Assembly (NCBI GenBank): GCA_964036045.1 | Contig: OZ038383.1 | Span: 11,362,430 to 11,426,429, forward strand | DNA from: Eutreptiella sp. 'Long Island Sound 2002' | Lineage: Eukaryota > Euglenozoa > Euglenophyceae > Eutreptiales > Eutreptiaceae | DNA: 64,000 bases | Direction: 5' to 3' | Part shown: piece by piece, positions 10,401 to 20,529 of the stretch | Layout: each line of letters opens with the position of its first letter | How positions within the stretch are numbered: the stretch's first letter is position 1 | The notes under the pieces: model-generated | Seen by the model: only the letters and a program-made list of their open reading frames with translations | The model's database searches: none | Told to the model about the DNA's origin: nothing | Made by a program: the position numbers and the translations under genes

Positions 10401-13400
10401 TTCCCAGATGTGGGGGTGGACATGGGCCGTAAATGTCGGATCACGCGCTTAAGCCCCAGCCACTGGCGCTGCTTTGTCGACACCAGGGGATTGCCTGCGA
10501 TGCATGTCTCATGCACCAGAATGCCGCATGTGGCGGCCAAGCCCAGGTAGCCCGCAAGCAGGACCCCCACGCAATACCAGAAATTCCTGCGAGTGACGTG
10601 GGGACTGCACACGCCAGGCAAGACACACCAACGGAACAGAACATACCAGCGCCATGACAAGCATCGACGGCACCCCCACCGCACAGGTACACCACAGAGA
10701 CACCACCAATGGATACGGCATGAACAATGACGACACAATGCGCAACAGAGCAGCAGCGCGGACGCAACCACACAGAACACAGACATGAAACCGGGTGCCG
10801 TGACGCCTCCACAACACAATACACACATAACACATACCACCAGGAAGCATTCATTTGGGGCTGGTCATCAGGGCCTACGATATCCAGCAACGGGTACCCA
10901 ACGACAGACCAGTCCGTAATCAGCGACATTTTGAGCACCGACAGGAGGCCCTGTCCGACGTTGTCGAAGTTGGATTCAACGTTGAGCCAGGCCCGAGGGC
11001 TGAGCACGGACTCGCTGTTGATGTACGTGGCCTGCAACGATGGGGGGACACCATCTTTGGGTTTCAAGCCCGAAATCTTCGTCTGCAGTTTCTATCTATC
11101 CAGCAGTCGTGGACAAAACGTTCAGGGCCGTTACGCACATCAGCAGAGAAAAGACGCATAATGGCGGTTCCTTCAGAGTTCGCCAGCGCCACACGCCCAC
11201 GCCAGCAACAAAACGAACAAGGCACAGCCCCCGCATGCAGCCCCCCATCCCCCGCAGCCACCCCTGCCCTCCCGTTGTCGGTTGGCACTGGGTAATGGTG
11301 GCGGGCTGGGGTCTCTGAGCAGCGCGTGTGCCGTGCCGGCGCGGGAATGTTGCTGACCTCTAGTGAGCCCCCAGTACCCCGAAATCAGATCAGCAGGCAC
11401 CACAGCAGCAGGCTTCAGGAAAACACTTCTGCAGATCGTTGGAGACTTCAACAGAAATACCATCGCATGCAGCATTTCAGTTTGTGATGCAACAGTGTTC
11501 CATCAAAACGACGGTTGGCCATCACGGAACAACGCAACACCCCAAACATGTCAACAGAAATCAGCAGAAACATGCCTCACATTCGGTGCGACCGCTGACG
11601 GTGACATCGTTGCAGTAGTGCATGGAGCCATACAAATAGCCGGTCATGATCATGCCCCACACGTAGCACCCGTAGATCATCAGGATCCAAACCGTGAGTA
11701 CCCGCTGCACTCCCCGCTTCAACAAACACACAATATCGTTCGACTCATCGTGAGGCAGCAGCCGGTAGGTGAAGCGGAGGAGATGCCAGGCCCGCAGCAT
11801 CTGCAGGACCATCAGTCGAGGCCAGACGAAAGCAGCAGGGTAGAGTAGCCCCAGCAGCACCGCGTCCACCAAGTGCGAGAAGCGACTGAAGTCGGAGGGT
11901 CGGTACCCACTGCGCCAGCGATAGGATTGACTGAGGATGAGGAATTCTGCTGTGAAGCAGGCCACGAGGACGTAGTCCACCACCTGCTGCCACAACTCTC
12001 GGTCCTGCGGAGTGGCGGTGCGAGGGATTGGAGGGGTGGGGAAGGGAGGGTAAGTGCAGGAAAAGATGGCATGGTGCCAATAGGTCGGGGGGAACACTTG
12101 GTCCCCGGGAGAAATGAATGGCGTATCCGCCGTTGCAAGAGTGGTGGAAGGATTGCAGGGAGCGGAGTGTGGGAGGGGGAGGGCCGGGTTGCCGGTTAAG
12201 AGAGGCCTGGAGGGAGGGTTGGGGGAAAAGGTGGGAATATGGCACGACCCCTTTGTCAAAGGATCTCCCAAGACAGAGCGGAAGAGGAGATGAGGGAAGG
12301 AGCGGGAGTGCGGGCAAGGGTGGCACTGCAGATATTCGTTGTGGTGGTGGGGTGGGGGGTGATGAACTTGTGTATTGGGGGCGGGAAGGGGGGATTGGGA
12401 ACATGAGCGGGCATATTAGTGCTGGTGTGAACCTGCGTGCTGGTGGGGGGCGGGGGCACAACGCCAGAGAGGATTGCTGTCTGAAGCTGGCGGTCACTGC
12501 TCAACAATGGTGGGGCAGGGACTAGCCTAACCTCGTGTATTGGTGGTGGGGGAGGGAGGATGAATCGTGTGTTGGAGGAGGAGGAGGAGGAACCTGCTGG
12601 CGGGGGGGGGGGGTTGAGATCCACAGCAGTGCCAACTGGTGTCATCGCTCCATCGCGCTCGACACCGAGTCTCCTGTCTCTTCCCTCAACACGAGTAGAA
12701 CGCAGCCCCAACTCAGACAGTTCCCCGGCAGGCCATCAGGGCTACAGTCTCATAGTCCCTCCTGTGCAGACTGCTCGTGTAGTACCCCTTCATGAGTCTT
12801 CTTGGCCCTGGCTCTTCAATCTCAGGCATTCGCAGCCATGTCATACTCGTGCTGCCCACTGATCAGGTACCTTCTCAGCACCATGCATCATCGTACAGGA
12901 CAGGTTACCCACAACCCGGAGGAGCTACACAGGACCCTGGGGAGTGGTGCTGAATTGGTCATCTTCTGCTTTCGGCCTCTCGGCGAGGCTGATGCCGCCA
13001 AGGCTTCGTTTGCCTCCTCCCCCCGCTACTCAGCCCCGGCCCCACCCTGGCGGGGGTTGAGCCCGCCTCCCTCAATACACCCATGCGGCCCGGATCATGC
13101 TCCCGCAGCTCGGGGCCCATGACACGCCCTTTGGCTCTTGGCCCAGCCTCCGCTCGCCGCCCCAGGCAGGAGAGCTGTTGGTGCGCCACATTCACAACCC
13201 GCAGATGAGTACAGCAGTCCGCATGACACAAAGCCCACGCATCAACCGCCAACAAACCCCAAAGCCCCCACCAAGACTACACCGCACGCAAAGGACTGTC
13301 GCACACTAGAAGGACAGTCCCTGGGTCCAAGCGATTGGCACGCATAGAAGAGCTCGGCAGCCCCCAAGACAAGAAGGCCAAGCGTCAACCACGCCAAGAG

Positions 13401-16400
13401 CTCAATGCTGGTGAGCTAGTGCCCTAAGCCCGCGTTGGTGGCACAGCGTACTTTCAGGACTAGGGGGCCAGCCGTGGGATTTGCCCCCTTACTTCGATCA
13501 TTTTCTAATCAATGCCGTCACGAATCCACTATGTTCGCACGTGGAGAAATTTTGGCTATGCGAATAGATGATCTACAATCCGCCAACACGTTCGAAATTG
13601 TCTCGTCACGCGATTGCAAAGCACGAAACCCGGAAGACAAAGCCGGAGATCTTTGGGCTATCCTAAGAAAGAACTACGCGGCACATCCAAGGTATTGTGA
13701 GTACCAAGGTGCGCTCCTCAAGAACTACTGTGCTTATCCAATGGGACCACAAGGCTGTTCCATGCGACCCTCAAAGAACCACTCTACAAACGTTGGCGGC
13801 GCATTTGTTCCACGACGACGGCTTTCTCCTATTCCAAGGCCCATCCAGGACTCTCGTGGGGCAGGGGACCTGTCTTAAGCCAAGTGGACTCCTCCGCCTT
13901 TCACTCGGGAGAAAGCCCCGCCAGAGACCTGCTCCGCGTGTATTGATACCCCCCTCTAATCACCATCATAGCGGTCACACCTCCCACTGGGAAGGGAAGC
14001 AAAAATGAGGTACCAGGAAAAGCCATAGGGAGGGGACAGCACCAGGACCTGTGGGACAAATGCCTGGGAGCGACTCTCTGCTGCACCATCCGGATCCTTA
14101 GCTGAGGCCAGGCGGGTCTGTGGGAGACCCAAATTTTTGGGGGCTTCGGAGTCCGGTCTCGGGTGTATTGGTGGGGGCCGTAGGGGGGGGGGGGGGGGGC
14201 TCGTGCATTGTTGGGGGGTGGAGGGGGGGCAGGGAACTCATGTATGAGAGGGGGGGGGGGGGTGAACTTGTGTGTTGGTGGAGGAGGGGGTAGCGATGAA
14301 GTCGCTCATTTGTGGTGGTGGTGGGGGGGGGGGGGGTGAACTCGTGAAATGGGGGGCGGGGAGGGTGATGAGGTGGTGTATTGGTGGGGGGGGGGTGCAA
14401 CGAAATCGTGCATCTGGGGGCAACTCGTGTATTGGTGGGGGGGCATGTGTTGGTGGGGGGGGGGGGGGGGTCAGCGACCGTCAGGGCAAAAGGAATGGGG
14501 ACTGGCAGCAAGAGAAATCAAGTGGAGGACGGCGGAGGGGCAGAGAAGGAATGCGGGCGGGGGAAAGGGCTGGGGCAGGGCCAGGGGTGGCAGGGCTGCC
14601 ACACCGGCTGGAGGGTCTTATCCGCCTCTGCGGGAGCGATGGAGGCCGCCCGAACAATGGCCAATATGACGAGCGCAATCCGGACGCAGTCGAAGGCGAT
14701 GTTCTCGACCAGGCGCCGAGCGCAGTGCTTGACACTACGCCCCCCCGAGCCCTGGGAGCGCACCGTGAGCGTGTCGCGCTGAGCGAACTCGGTCAACGAG
14801 GGCTCGGGGTCCAGCGTGTCCAGCCGCTTGAGAAAGCGGTAGAACGCGGGGCCGGAGTCCGGGTCTTTGCTTTGGCCCGGCAGCGCCGCGAGGCCCTTCC
14901 GGCCCAGCTCCCGATCCTCGATCTCATTGTCCCAAGTCCAAAGCGCAGGCAGCTCCTCTTGGCCGTAGCCCGTCATGTTCAGCGCACGCTCGCACGCGTC
15001 ATGCTTCGTGCTCTTGGTGTGCAGCACGTCCTCGAGCGCCCGCCGCCAAGGGCGACACGGCACTGTTGAGCGCAGGCCCGAGCGGAGGCTGACGTCGATG
15101 ACATCGGCCACGAACTGCGCCAGCAGCAGCCAACACAAGCAGAGCATCGCAAAGATGTAATACAGGGCAGTCCATGCCGTCGTTGCCTACGCGAAGAGGG
15201 TGCCGTGGTATCTGCTCCCGCTGTGCCCATAACCAATTTGGTTTTTAGAAGTTTCCCCATTCCTCCTTCCAACGCAAAGGCGCCTATTGTCTTTATTGAG
15301 CCACAGATAAGCCATTTTTCCTGCTCTATGTGCGCTTGCGCCCTACAATAAGCAGTGTTCTCATGTGGGGTTCCATACGCAAGGGATGGTGCAACAACTT
15401 CCCATTTACAGCATCAACAGCCGAAACCAAAGTTTTGGAACCATTGCTTTTTTGATATTGTGACCACCCGCACCACCCACAATCAAACAGCACATGTGAA
15501 GCACGCTTCACACCCTTTTTCGTGATTTTTGCCCCACTTCACCACTACGGGGGTGGGTGGGAGCTTCCATAGGCAAGGGGTGGTGCGGCAGTTTTCGATT
15601 TACCAACAAACCTATGGTGGGGCAGCAGTGATATGTCATGAGATCCCAGGCTCAGGACGTCTATACCCAGCTGGTGTGCACTATTCTGGGCCCAGGACCT
15701 TCCAGGGGGAGGGGGGGTAGGTCTGTTGGGGGGGGCGTCAACCACACGCCCAAAGAAGGGAGAGAGGGGAGGGCTATGGTGGGTGGGTGGGGGGGGTTCG
15801 GCATGTCGTCATGGTGTGTTGTTCTCATCTGCAGCTGGTGGCGCCTATTGACCGATCGCTATTCGCTGCTGCCCTTCCCTTGGACCCTCTCCCTCCATAG
15901 GCGGTGGTGCATGGTTGAGAGCCAAACTTTTTGTGTGATCCACATTATTTTCAAGGCACCACTATTCTTCGTTCCTTTTGCTCAAGTGGTGGTGTGGACA
16001 TTCAATCACAAAGAAGATCAATACTTTTGTGTACTCTGTTCTGTAAGAATTTGGTGAATTTGCCTGTGACAATAGATATTGTGTATACCAGGGGTGAACG
16101 TGGGACCCAAGGCTTGTAAGGCAAAGGTGATGACAGACTCAGCTATCTCAATGTCTGGGCAAACATGGCTGAAATGTGACACATACATCATGCATATGTG
16201 CAAAAATCTTCCTCCGGCGTCATTTCTAGTTATGCAGAGCTGCAGGCCCTATTTCTGTCACAGAGCAGCACGACTTTGTGCTGACACAAAACACCACGCC
16301 TTTTTGATGCCACTGTGCAGGGGGCTTGTCTACTGCAGCAGGCCTCTTTGGCGGTACAAAGCAGCAGGCCTTCATGCTGCCACAGTGCAGCAGGGCTTTG

Positions 16401-19400
16401 TGCCGCCACAGCAAATCAGGCCATTTTGCTGCAAAACAGCAGCAGGCCCTTGTGCTGCTTCGTGCTGCCACAGTGCAGCAGGCCTGAGTGCTGCCACGCC
16501 TGTTTTGCAGCTGCAGTGCAACAGGCCTTTCTGGTGCAAGAGGACCATTGTTGCAGCTCCAATGCAGTAGGCCAGTGTGTTGCCACACCGCAGGAAGCCG
16601 CTGGCGCGACAGTGCTGCACACCTTTGGGCTACAACAGGCCTTTTTGCTGCCAAAAAGCCGCAGGCTTCCAACCGCCCTCCAGGTTTCGTTCCTCGGAAT
16701 GGCGCAGTAAACGTCACCCAAACTCTTCCAATGGAAGCGAAAGCACCGCGTCCTCATTGCTGCTCGGGACACGCAACGTGCTACGGACTGCTTCCTGCCT
16801 GCCACAAAGGCAGGCTGTGTCTTACTCTGTAACACAACCCCAACACAGTCCCAGGGCCACGTTCGACAAACCCTCATCGACCCCTCCCCCGACAGAGCCA
16901 CTCAGTACCTCCATATCCCGATACATCGCCACGTCCCAGCCGTCCCGCGTAACGATGGCCGTTACCGTCAAAAGTGCCCCCCACCATGTGCGCCAGTCCA
17001 GCCGCTCCTCCGCGGTCTCGGACTCTGCGCCAAACAACTGATGCCCCACGATCATAAACACGACCACCGCGAACACGAACAATAACAGTGTGTACGCGGC
17101 GTTGGCGAGCGCTAGCCACAGCGCACGCCCCGTTGCGTAGACGATGTTGAGCTTTGGGAGCCCGCGGAACGCCCGCACGACGCGGAAAGACCGCAGCACA
17201 AGAATACTGATGTGCGCGGCATTGTAGCCGTCGATGATGATGAGCACGAGCTCCCCAAAGACAACCTGGGGACCAGAGAAAGAGGGTGCATGTTGGCATG
17301 GGGCAGTGCCACGCAGCCACCGGGGCGGCATGGAACTCCAGCCCTGCGCATGTGGGTCAGTTTCCTTCGATGCACAATGTCATATAGGGTCACGTGATGA
17401 GGCGCAGTGCACCAGGATCACAGCGTTGGATGCCGAGCCATACCAAAGTATCGAAGAGGTTCCAGCCATCGGCCGTGAACGCGAAATAGCCCATGTCACA
17501 ATACAGAATCAGTAACTCCAGCGCGAAGAATGTGAAACAGATGATGCGTGTGGTCCACACGAGGTCCCCGAGCCAGGCCGGCATTCCGGCGTGTGGGAGC
17601 GACATCACGACTACCACGACGAGGATCCCGGCGTCCCGCAATCGTGGCAGAATTGCACTGGTGGCGACGCTGTGCAGGGCCTCCAACGCCCGCGTCCACA
17701 CCTGAAGCGTTTGTTGGTGAAAATCCGCAATCATCGCGAAAATCAGAGGGGACAGAGGACCCAACCCAGAGAAGCAGGCAAGTGAGGGTGGAAGGAAAGC
17801 AACCCCCCAAAAACCACATTTCCCCAGGTGACGTCTGCATTCACAGCAACCAAGAAGGGAGCCAAGAACACAGCAGCATGGGGACCAGGAATAACAGCAG
17901 CATTGAACAATGTGGTTTACTTGAATGCCGCAAGCGATCCCGGTGCGGAACCGAGGCAGCTTTACATTTGTTCGGGTTTTCGGTTGGAAGATGAAGGGGT
18001 AGGGAGTGGAGTGCTGCCCGGTGAACGGTGGGTGGCATCCTGCCAACAGCAAAAGCAGCTTCGGACAGGCAAGTGCGGGGGAATTCGGCAGAAATCCACA
18101 GCCTGGCCTCTGCACACGGAGAGTGCTCAGCCCTCCCCCTCCCCCCTCCAGGTCAAGCAGACCTGACTGAAGCGGGAGAAGTGGAACGGAGGAGCCGTTT
18201 TGACGCTCCCTTCTACGAAGAACGATGGCCGTACACCACGGCGTCCCCGACGGACACCGTCGGACTGTCGGGCTTCGGACTCTCAGAGTTCTTCTTCCAC
18301 CCGTTGGAGGGTTGGCACACATCGGCGGTTGTGCTCCCTCGGGACAGCGGAGTCATTTCTGGGATTGGTGTGCCGACCCGCATTTACGCGACGATCTACC
18401 CCCGCCGTCGCTCCAGCAGTCCTACTTGAGGTTCGTCGTCGCCTGTGCTGAGCAACTTGGGACCCGGTCTCAGGACCCACAGAAGAGAGATGCAGTGTGC
18501 AGCTGAGGAACGGTCAGACGTAAAGAAAGCAACCGCACCCCATGCCACGTACAAGCGAGTGCAGAAGAGACATGCCACACAAAGCCGCGCACACAGGATG
18601 GCATCCACAGGGAGGGCTGGGGGGGGGCGCCCAGAGGGACACCCCCCTCCTTCCGATTTCCCATTCAAGAGGCCTGCGCACCCACCAGCGCTCGTGTTCC
18701 TGCTTCTCACACCCCCCGAGTGGGAAGAACCCGAAAGAGCCCAGCTTCGCGTTCGCTCGCGCCTCAGCCCTTGCACACCTTCCTGATGCCCTGCTTGTGG
18801 GCACTGGTGGTGGTGCTGTAGCTGGAGCTATTCTGTCGCGTCGGCAGTGCCGCCTCCTGCTGAATCTCAAGCTCCTCAAGGCTGCACAGCTCTGCGTAGC
18901 TCAGGGACTGGCTGCCCGGGACCCGCACCTGTGCGGCGGTGTACATAGCCACGGAGATGACCACGATGAACAGGCTCAACAGCACGATTCCCCCAGTGAA
19001 CATCAACGCCGGGAACCAGCCAAGCAGGAAGAAATCCTCCTGCGCCATGATCGCAAACAAGTACTCGCTCCAGCCTGGGGGAGGGGGGCATGAGGACAAT
19101 GCGGTGAGCCATGATGGCAGATTGAAAGCATGTGCATTCAAACGAAGGGGGGCTAGCGACGGGCAACGACTGATCCAATGCCGGTGACAGGTCGCTGTTG
19201 GTGGTTAGGTGCCCACCTGATGACTGTTGAGGTACATTCGGGCTGAGGATTCACGGCGTGCGATTGATGAACGGGTTGGAAAGTAAAAAGGATGTCTGTT
19301 AGAAATAAGCTGCACAGGTCTGTCGCCCGTGCGGCCTACACGGCTGGCCGGGGCGACCCCGGCCTGTGCAGGCCCCGGTTGAGTGTGCAACCCCTAGAGT

Positions 19401-20265
19401 CCACCAGGCAGCTTGTCCAAAGTCGCCTGCGCGCCAGATTGGGGTGGGCTGCCTCTCAAAAATTGCCTGACAGCGGTCGTGTTAAAATCACGGCCGCTGG
19501 CGAGTTAAAGGCGTGAATCAGTGTGGTCAGTGGTTCGTGGTTGCGGTTGTCCAAATTCACATGTGTGCCCGGGCATGCCCCACACCCCCATGCCTGCGCA
19601 CTCGCATGCCCCACGCAGCGCCGAGCCCTCGTGCACGTGCACGAATGCCCACGCCCCTCGGGTCTGTGGTCCCGCCATTGAGGACAGGCGCCACGGAGGA
19701 CCAAACCCATCGAGTCCCCCAGCGACGGGCAGACCTGTGTGCGTGATGGTCTGGAGCATGATCAAAAATGCCGGCAGCATTTCGTCGAAGGATGTGAAGC
19801 CGAAGTTGGGGTTCCCAATGGTCTGGCACGAGGCGGTCGCCGGGCAGTTGGATCCCCCGCCGGCGCTTGTGGCATTCGCGCAGTAGGTGACCGGGAGCAG
19901 GATTTCGTACGACGCGTTGCCGGCCACGACGCACCGCCGCGACAGGTCCGTGCGGAACCAGTGGATTGCGAAGACACCGTAGCAGCAGAGGCAGAGGAAC
20001 AGAAGCAAGCAGCAGTAGAAGAGGCAGCGCGACGCGACGGCTATGATGTCGATCTTCCGCATCAGGTCCGCAGCGTGAGGTATGCCCAGGAAGGTGAGCA
20101 CGCGAAGCCCCGGAATCAGACGGAAGGTCGTGAGGCCAAATACGCCAAAGCCCATGAACACTGTGGCGACCAGAAGCCCCAGGCCATTGGCCTGCCAACG
20201 CACATCCATGAGCACTATGGAGCCCCCGGCAAGCACATACATCGCCTCCTCGATCCAGTAGATGC
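6750..20265 (-). CDS. Four-domain voltage-gated cation channel (4 x 6TM), at least ten exons, 5' end missing
   Basis: The product is a plasma-membrane or organellar cation channel of the CaV/NaV/NALCN superfamily. Exons (minus strand): 20265-19735, 19074-18779, 17701-17444, 17265-16909, 15186-14605, 12004-11581, about 11031-10838, 10586-10298, 9099-8530, 7421-6750. They encode domain I (S2 to S6), II, III and IV with S4 segments, pore loops and S6 helices in order, plus a III-IV linker resembling the family (KQRQWLGLKRVIR). The GT-AG junctions keep phase everywhere except the domain III S5/pore junction. The readable part is about 1,390 residues, against about 1,500-2,000 for the family. The N-terminus and domain I S1 were not found upstream. 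At the pore position just before the Gly/Asp-Trp the four domains carry T, D, T, D rather than EEEE or DEKA. Confidence 0.85.
7422..8529 (-). other. Channel intron, domain IV pore to S6
   Basis: The minus strand begins GTGTCT and ends GATGCAG. Nothing inside shows coding potential on the gene's strand; the ORFs seen on both strands are short and featureless. Confidence 0.6.
8530..9099 (-). CDS. Channel exon: domain IV S2 to pore
   Basis: Acceptor CCTCAG|GTCTCC and donor CCGCAG|GTGTCT, both phase 0. It encodes S2 (WLFVALYAMEAAVLIAAF), S3, a weakly charged S4 region (WKVFGVLCVLRLTVINSVLR), S5 and the pore loop ending GILSLDDW. The filter residue is Asp before Asp-Trp. A turret with paired Cys ends at DCGPQ. 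Confidence 0.85.
9100..10297 (-). other. Channel intron with (GT)n microsatellite
   Basis: Spans the exon boundaries of domain IV S1 and S2. A GTGTGTGYGTGTGTGTG-type dinucleotide tract lies at about 9364-9402. The large plus-strand ORF across 9486-10208 appears to be a chance reading of GC-rich intron sequence and exon complement. Confidence 0.6.
10298..10586 (-). CDS. Channel exon: domain III S6, III-IV linker, domain IV S1
   Basis: Acceptor CGCAG|GAATTT, phase 2. S6 is NFWYCVGVLLAGYLGLAATC. The linker KQRQWLGLKRVIRHLRP resembles the conserved III-IV linker of four-domain channels. Domain IV S1 is around YFEWAIALVLVGHAAWLAFG. Donor GACCAG|GTACTG, phase 0. Confidence 0.85.
10838..11031 (-). 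CDS. Channel exon: domain III pore loop
   Basis: It includes NFDNVGQGLLSVLKM followed by SLITDW, aligned with the NFDNV...TFEGW pattern of domain III in this superfamily. The usual Glu is Thr and the following Gly is Asp. Acceptor TTGCAG|GCC has a good pyrimidine tract (phase 0). A weaker acceptor, CAAAG|AT at 11054, would restore phase with the previous exon. Donor TGGTG|GTATGT, phase 2, rebuilds a Trp codon with the next exon. Confidence 0.75.
11581..12004 (-). CDS. Channel exon: domain III S2 to S5
   Basis: Acceptor CCGCAG|GACCG, phase 0. It encodes S2 (VVDYVLVACFTAEFLIL), S3, an S4 with four arginines (RLMVLQMLRAWHLLRFTYR), the S4-S5 linker and S5 (VLTVWILMIYGCYVWGMIM). The best donor by consensus, GAA T|GTGAGG, leaves phase 1, which does not match the phase-0 start of the next exon. 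This junction is therefore the one unresolved point of the model. Confidence 0.8.
12340..12620. repeat. G-rich degenerate minisatellite, copy cluster 1
   Basis: The same phrases as at 14.15-14.48 kb recur here (GATGAACTTGTGTATTGGGG, CTCGTGTATTGGTGGTGGGG) with G runs up to 12 long. It is related to, but more diverged than, cluster 2. Confidence 0.65.
14150..14475. repeat. G-rich degenerate minisatellite, copy cluster 2
   Basis: Runs of 7-14 G alternate with phrases such as CTCGTGTATTGGTGG, AACTTGTGTGTTGGTGGAGG and CTCGTGCATTGTTGG. The spacing is irregular, roughly 30-45 bp. The strand asymmetry is strong (G on plus). Confidence 0.75.
14605..15186 (-). CDS. Channel exon: domain II S6, II-III linker, domain III S1
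   Basis: Acceptor CGTAG|GCAACG, phase 0. S6 reads YYIFAMLCLCWLLLAQFVAD and leads into a hydrophilic II-III linker of about 130 residues. A helix that fits domain III S1 (FDCVRIALVILAIVRAAS) follows. Donor CAGCCG|GTGTGG, phase 0. Confidence 0.85.
15789..15915 (-). mobile_element. Family A, 3'-end fragment, minus orientation
   Basis: The minus strand carries the same order of landmarks as the copies at 25.6-38.7 kb: GGCACCACCGCCTATGGAGG-like sequence, GGTCCAAGGGAAGGGCAG, GCGATCGG, GGCGCC-CCAGCTGCAGA, then ACACCATG and CATGCC. It is the shortest and most diverged copy and is cut at the 5' side. Confidence 0.8.
16235..16660. repeat. Degenerate GCAGCAGGCC-type repeat in a channel intron
   Basis: About a dozen phrases of the form GTGCAGCAGGCCTTTTTGCTGC recur every ~30-45 bp. 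Because the unit pairs GCAGCAGGCC with GCTGC, it is partly self-complementary. It does not keep a reading frame. Confidence 0.8.
16909..17265 (-). CDS. Channel exon: domain II S3 to pore
   Basis: Phase 0 at both ends. It contains the best-charged voltage sensor of the protein, LRSFRVVRAFRGLPKL, with Arg at every third position. S5 (YTLLLFVFAVVVFMIVGHQL) and the pore loop LTVTAIVTRDGWDVAMY follow. The selectivity position is Asp, immediately before Gly-Trp. Confidence 0.9.
17444..17701 (-). CDS. Channel exon: domain II S1 to start of S3
   Basis: Acceptor CTTCAG|GTGTGG and donor TTTG|GTATGG, both phase 0. It encodes S1 (around GILVVVVVMSL), S2 (around ICFTFFALELLILYCD) and the first residues of S3 (GWNLFDTL), which continues smoothly into VVFGELVLIIIDG in the next exon. 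Confidence 0.85.
17702..18778 (-). other. Channel intron, I-II linker
   Basis: Between donor AGGAAG|GTGTGC and acceptor CTTCAG|GTGTGG. No repeat or second gene was recognised inside; ORFs on both strands lack domains. Confidence 0.5.
18779..19074 (-). CDS. Channel exon: domain I filter end, S6 and I-II linker
   Basis: Acceptor CCCCAG|GCTGG, phase 1, so the splice completes the pore sequence THTGWSEYLF. A classic S6 follows (ALMFTGGIVLLSLFIVVIS), then a linker with an acidic stretch (AELCSLEELEIQQEAAL). I place the donor at AGGAAG|GTGTGC (phase 0); an alternative lies after AAQ (GTGCGG). In calcium channels the domain I filter residue is Glu; here Thr occupies that position. Confidence 0.8.
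19075..19734 (-). other. Channel intron splitting the domain I pore loop
   Basis: It interrupts the filter between THT and the Gly-Trp pair, phase 1. Nothing else is recognised inside. Confidence 0.7.
19735..20265 (-). CDS. Channel exon: domain I S2 to pore helix
   Basis: Acceptor ATCAG|GCATC, phase 1. It encodes hydrophobic segments matching S2 and S3, an S4 with few charges (RLIPGLRVLTFLGIPH), a long S5 rich in Leu and Cys, a Cys-containing extracellular turret and the pore helix FTSFDEMLPAFLIMLQTIT. Donor CACACAG|GTCTG, phase 1. Upstream, the frame remains open toward 20521, but no clear S1 helix is visible there, so the true exon boundary is not certain. Confidence 0.8.
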
Positions 20266-20529
20266 CTGATGAGGGGTGCGTGGAAGTTCTGGAAGCCTGG
20301 GAGATGTAGAGGTCCAATGCATGGGGCATTGTGCAGTCGCAGAAAGGACTTGCACCAAAAGGAACCCCCAGTGTAAGATGTTGCAAGTCAAAAGGGCGCC
20401 GAACCCTGCCCTCCGTCTGGGAATCATTGGGACGGTCCGGCACCAATGTCCCGGCCCACTGGCTGTGGGGGCTGATATGATGAGAACCGTGTGGTGAACG
20501 CAAAGCAATGTGCCTCTCCACACTTGCAC

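Larger units (their letters stand above)
12005..14604 (-). other. Largest channel intron (2.6 kb) with G-rich degenerate minisatellites
   Basis: Two stretches, 12340-12620 and 14150-14475, carry long G runs interrupted by a recurring GTGTATTGGTGG/CTCGTG-like phrase on the plus strand. The 12.65-14.1 kb centre shows no recognisable feature. Confidence 0.6.
15187..16908 (-). other. Channel intron holding a family A fragment and a CAG-rich repeat
   Basis: Between the domain II pore exon and the S6 exon. Contents: a reversed fragment of the dispersed family A (15789-15915) and a degenerate CAGCAGGCC-type repeat (16235-16660). Confidence 0.7.
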
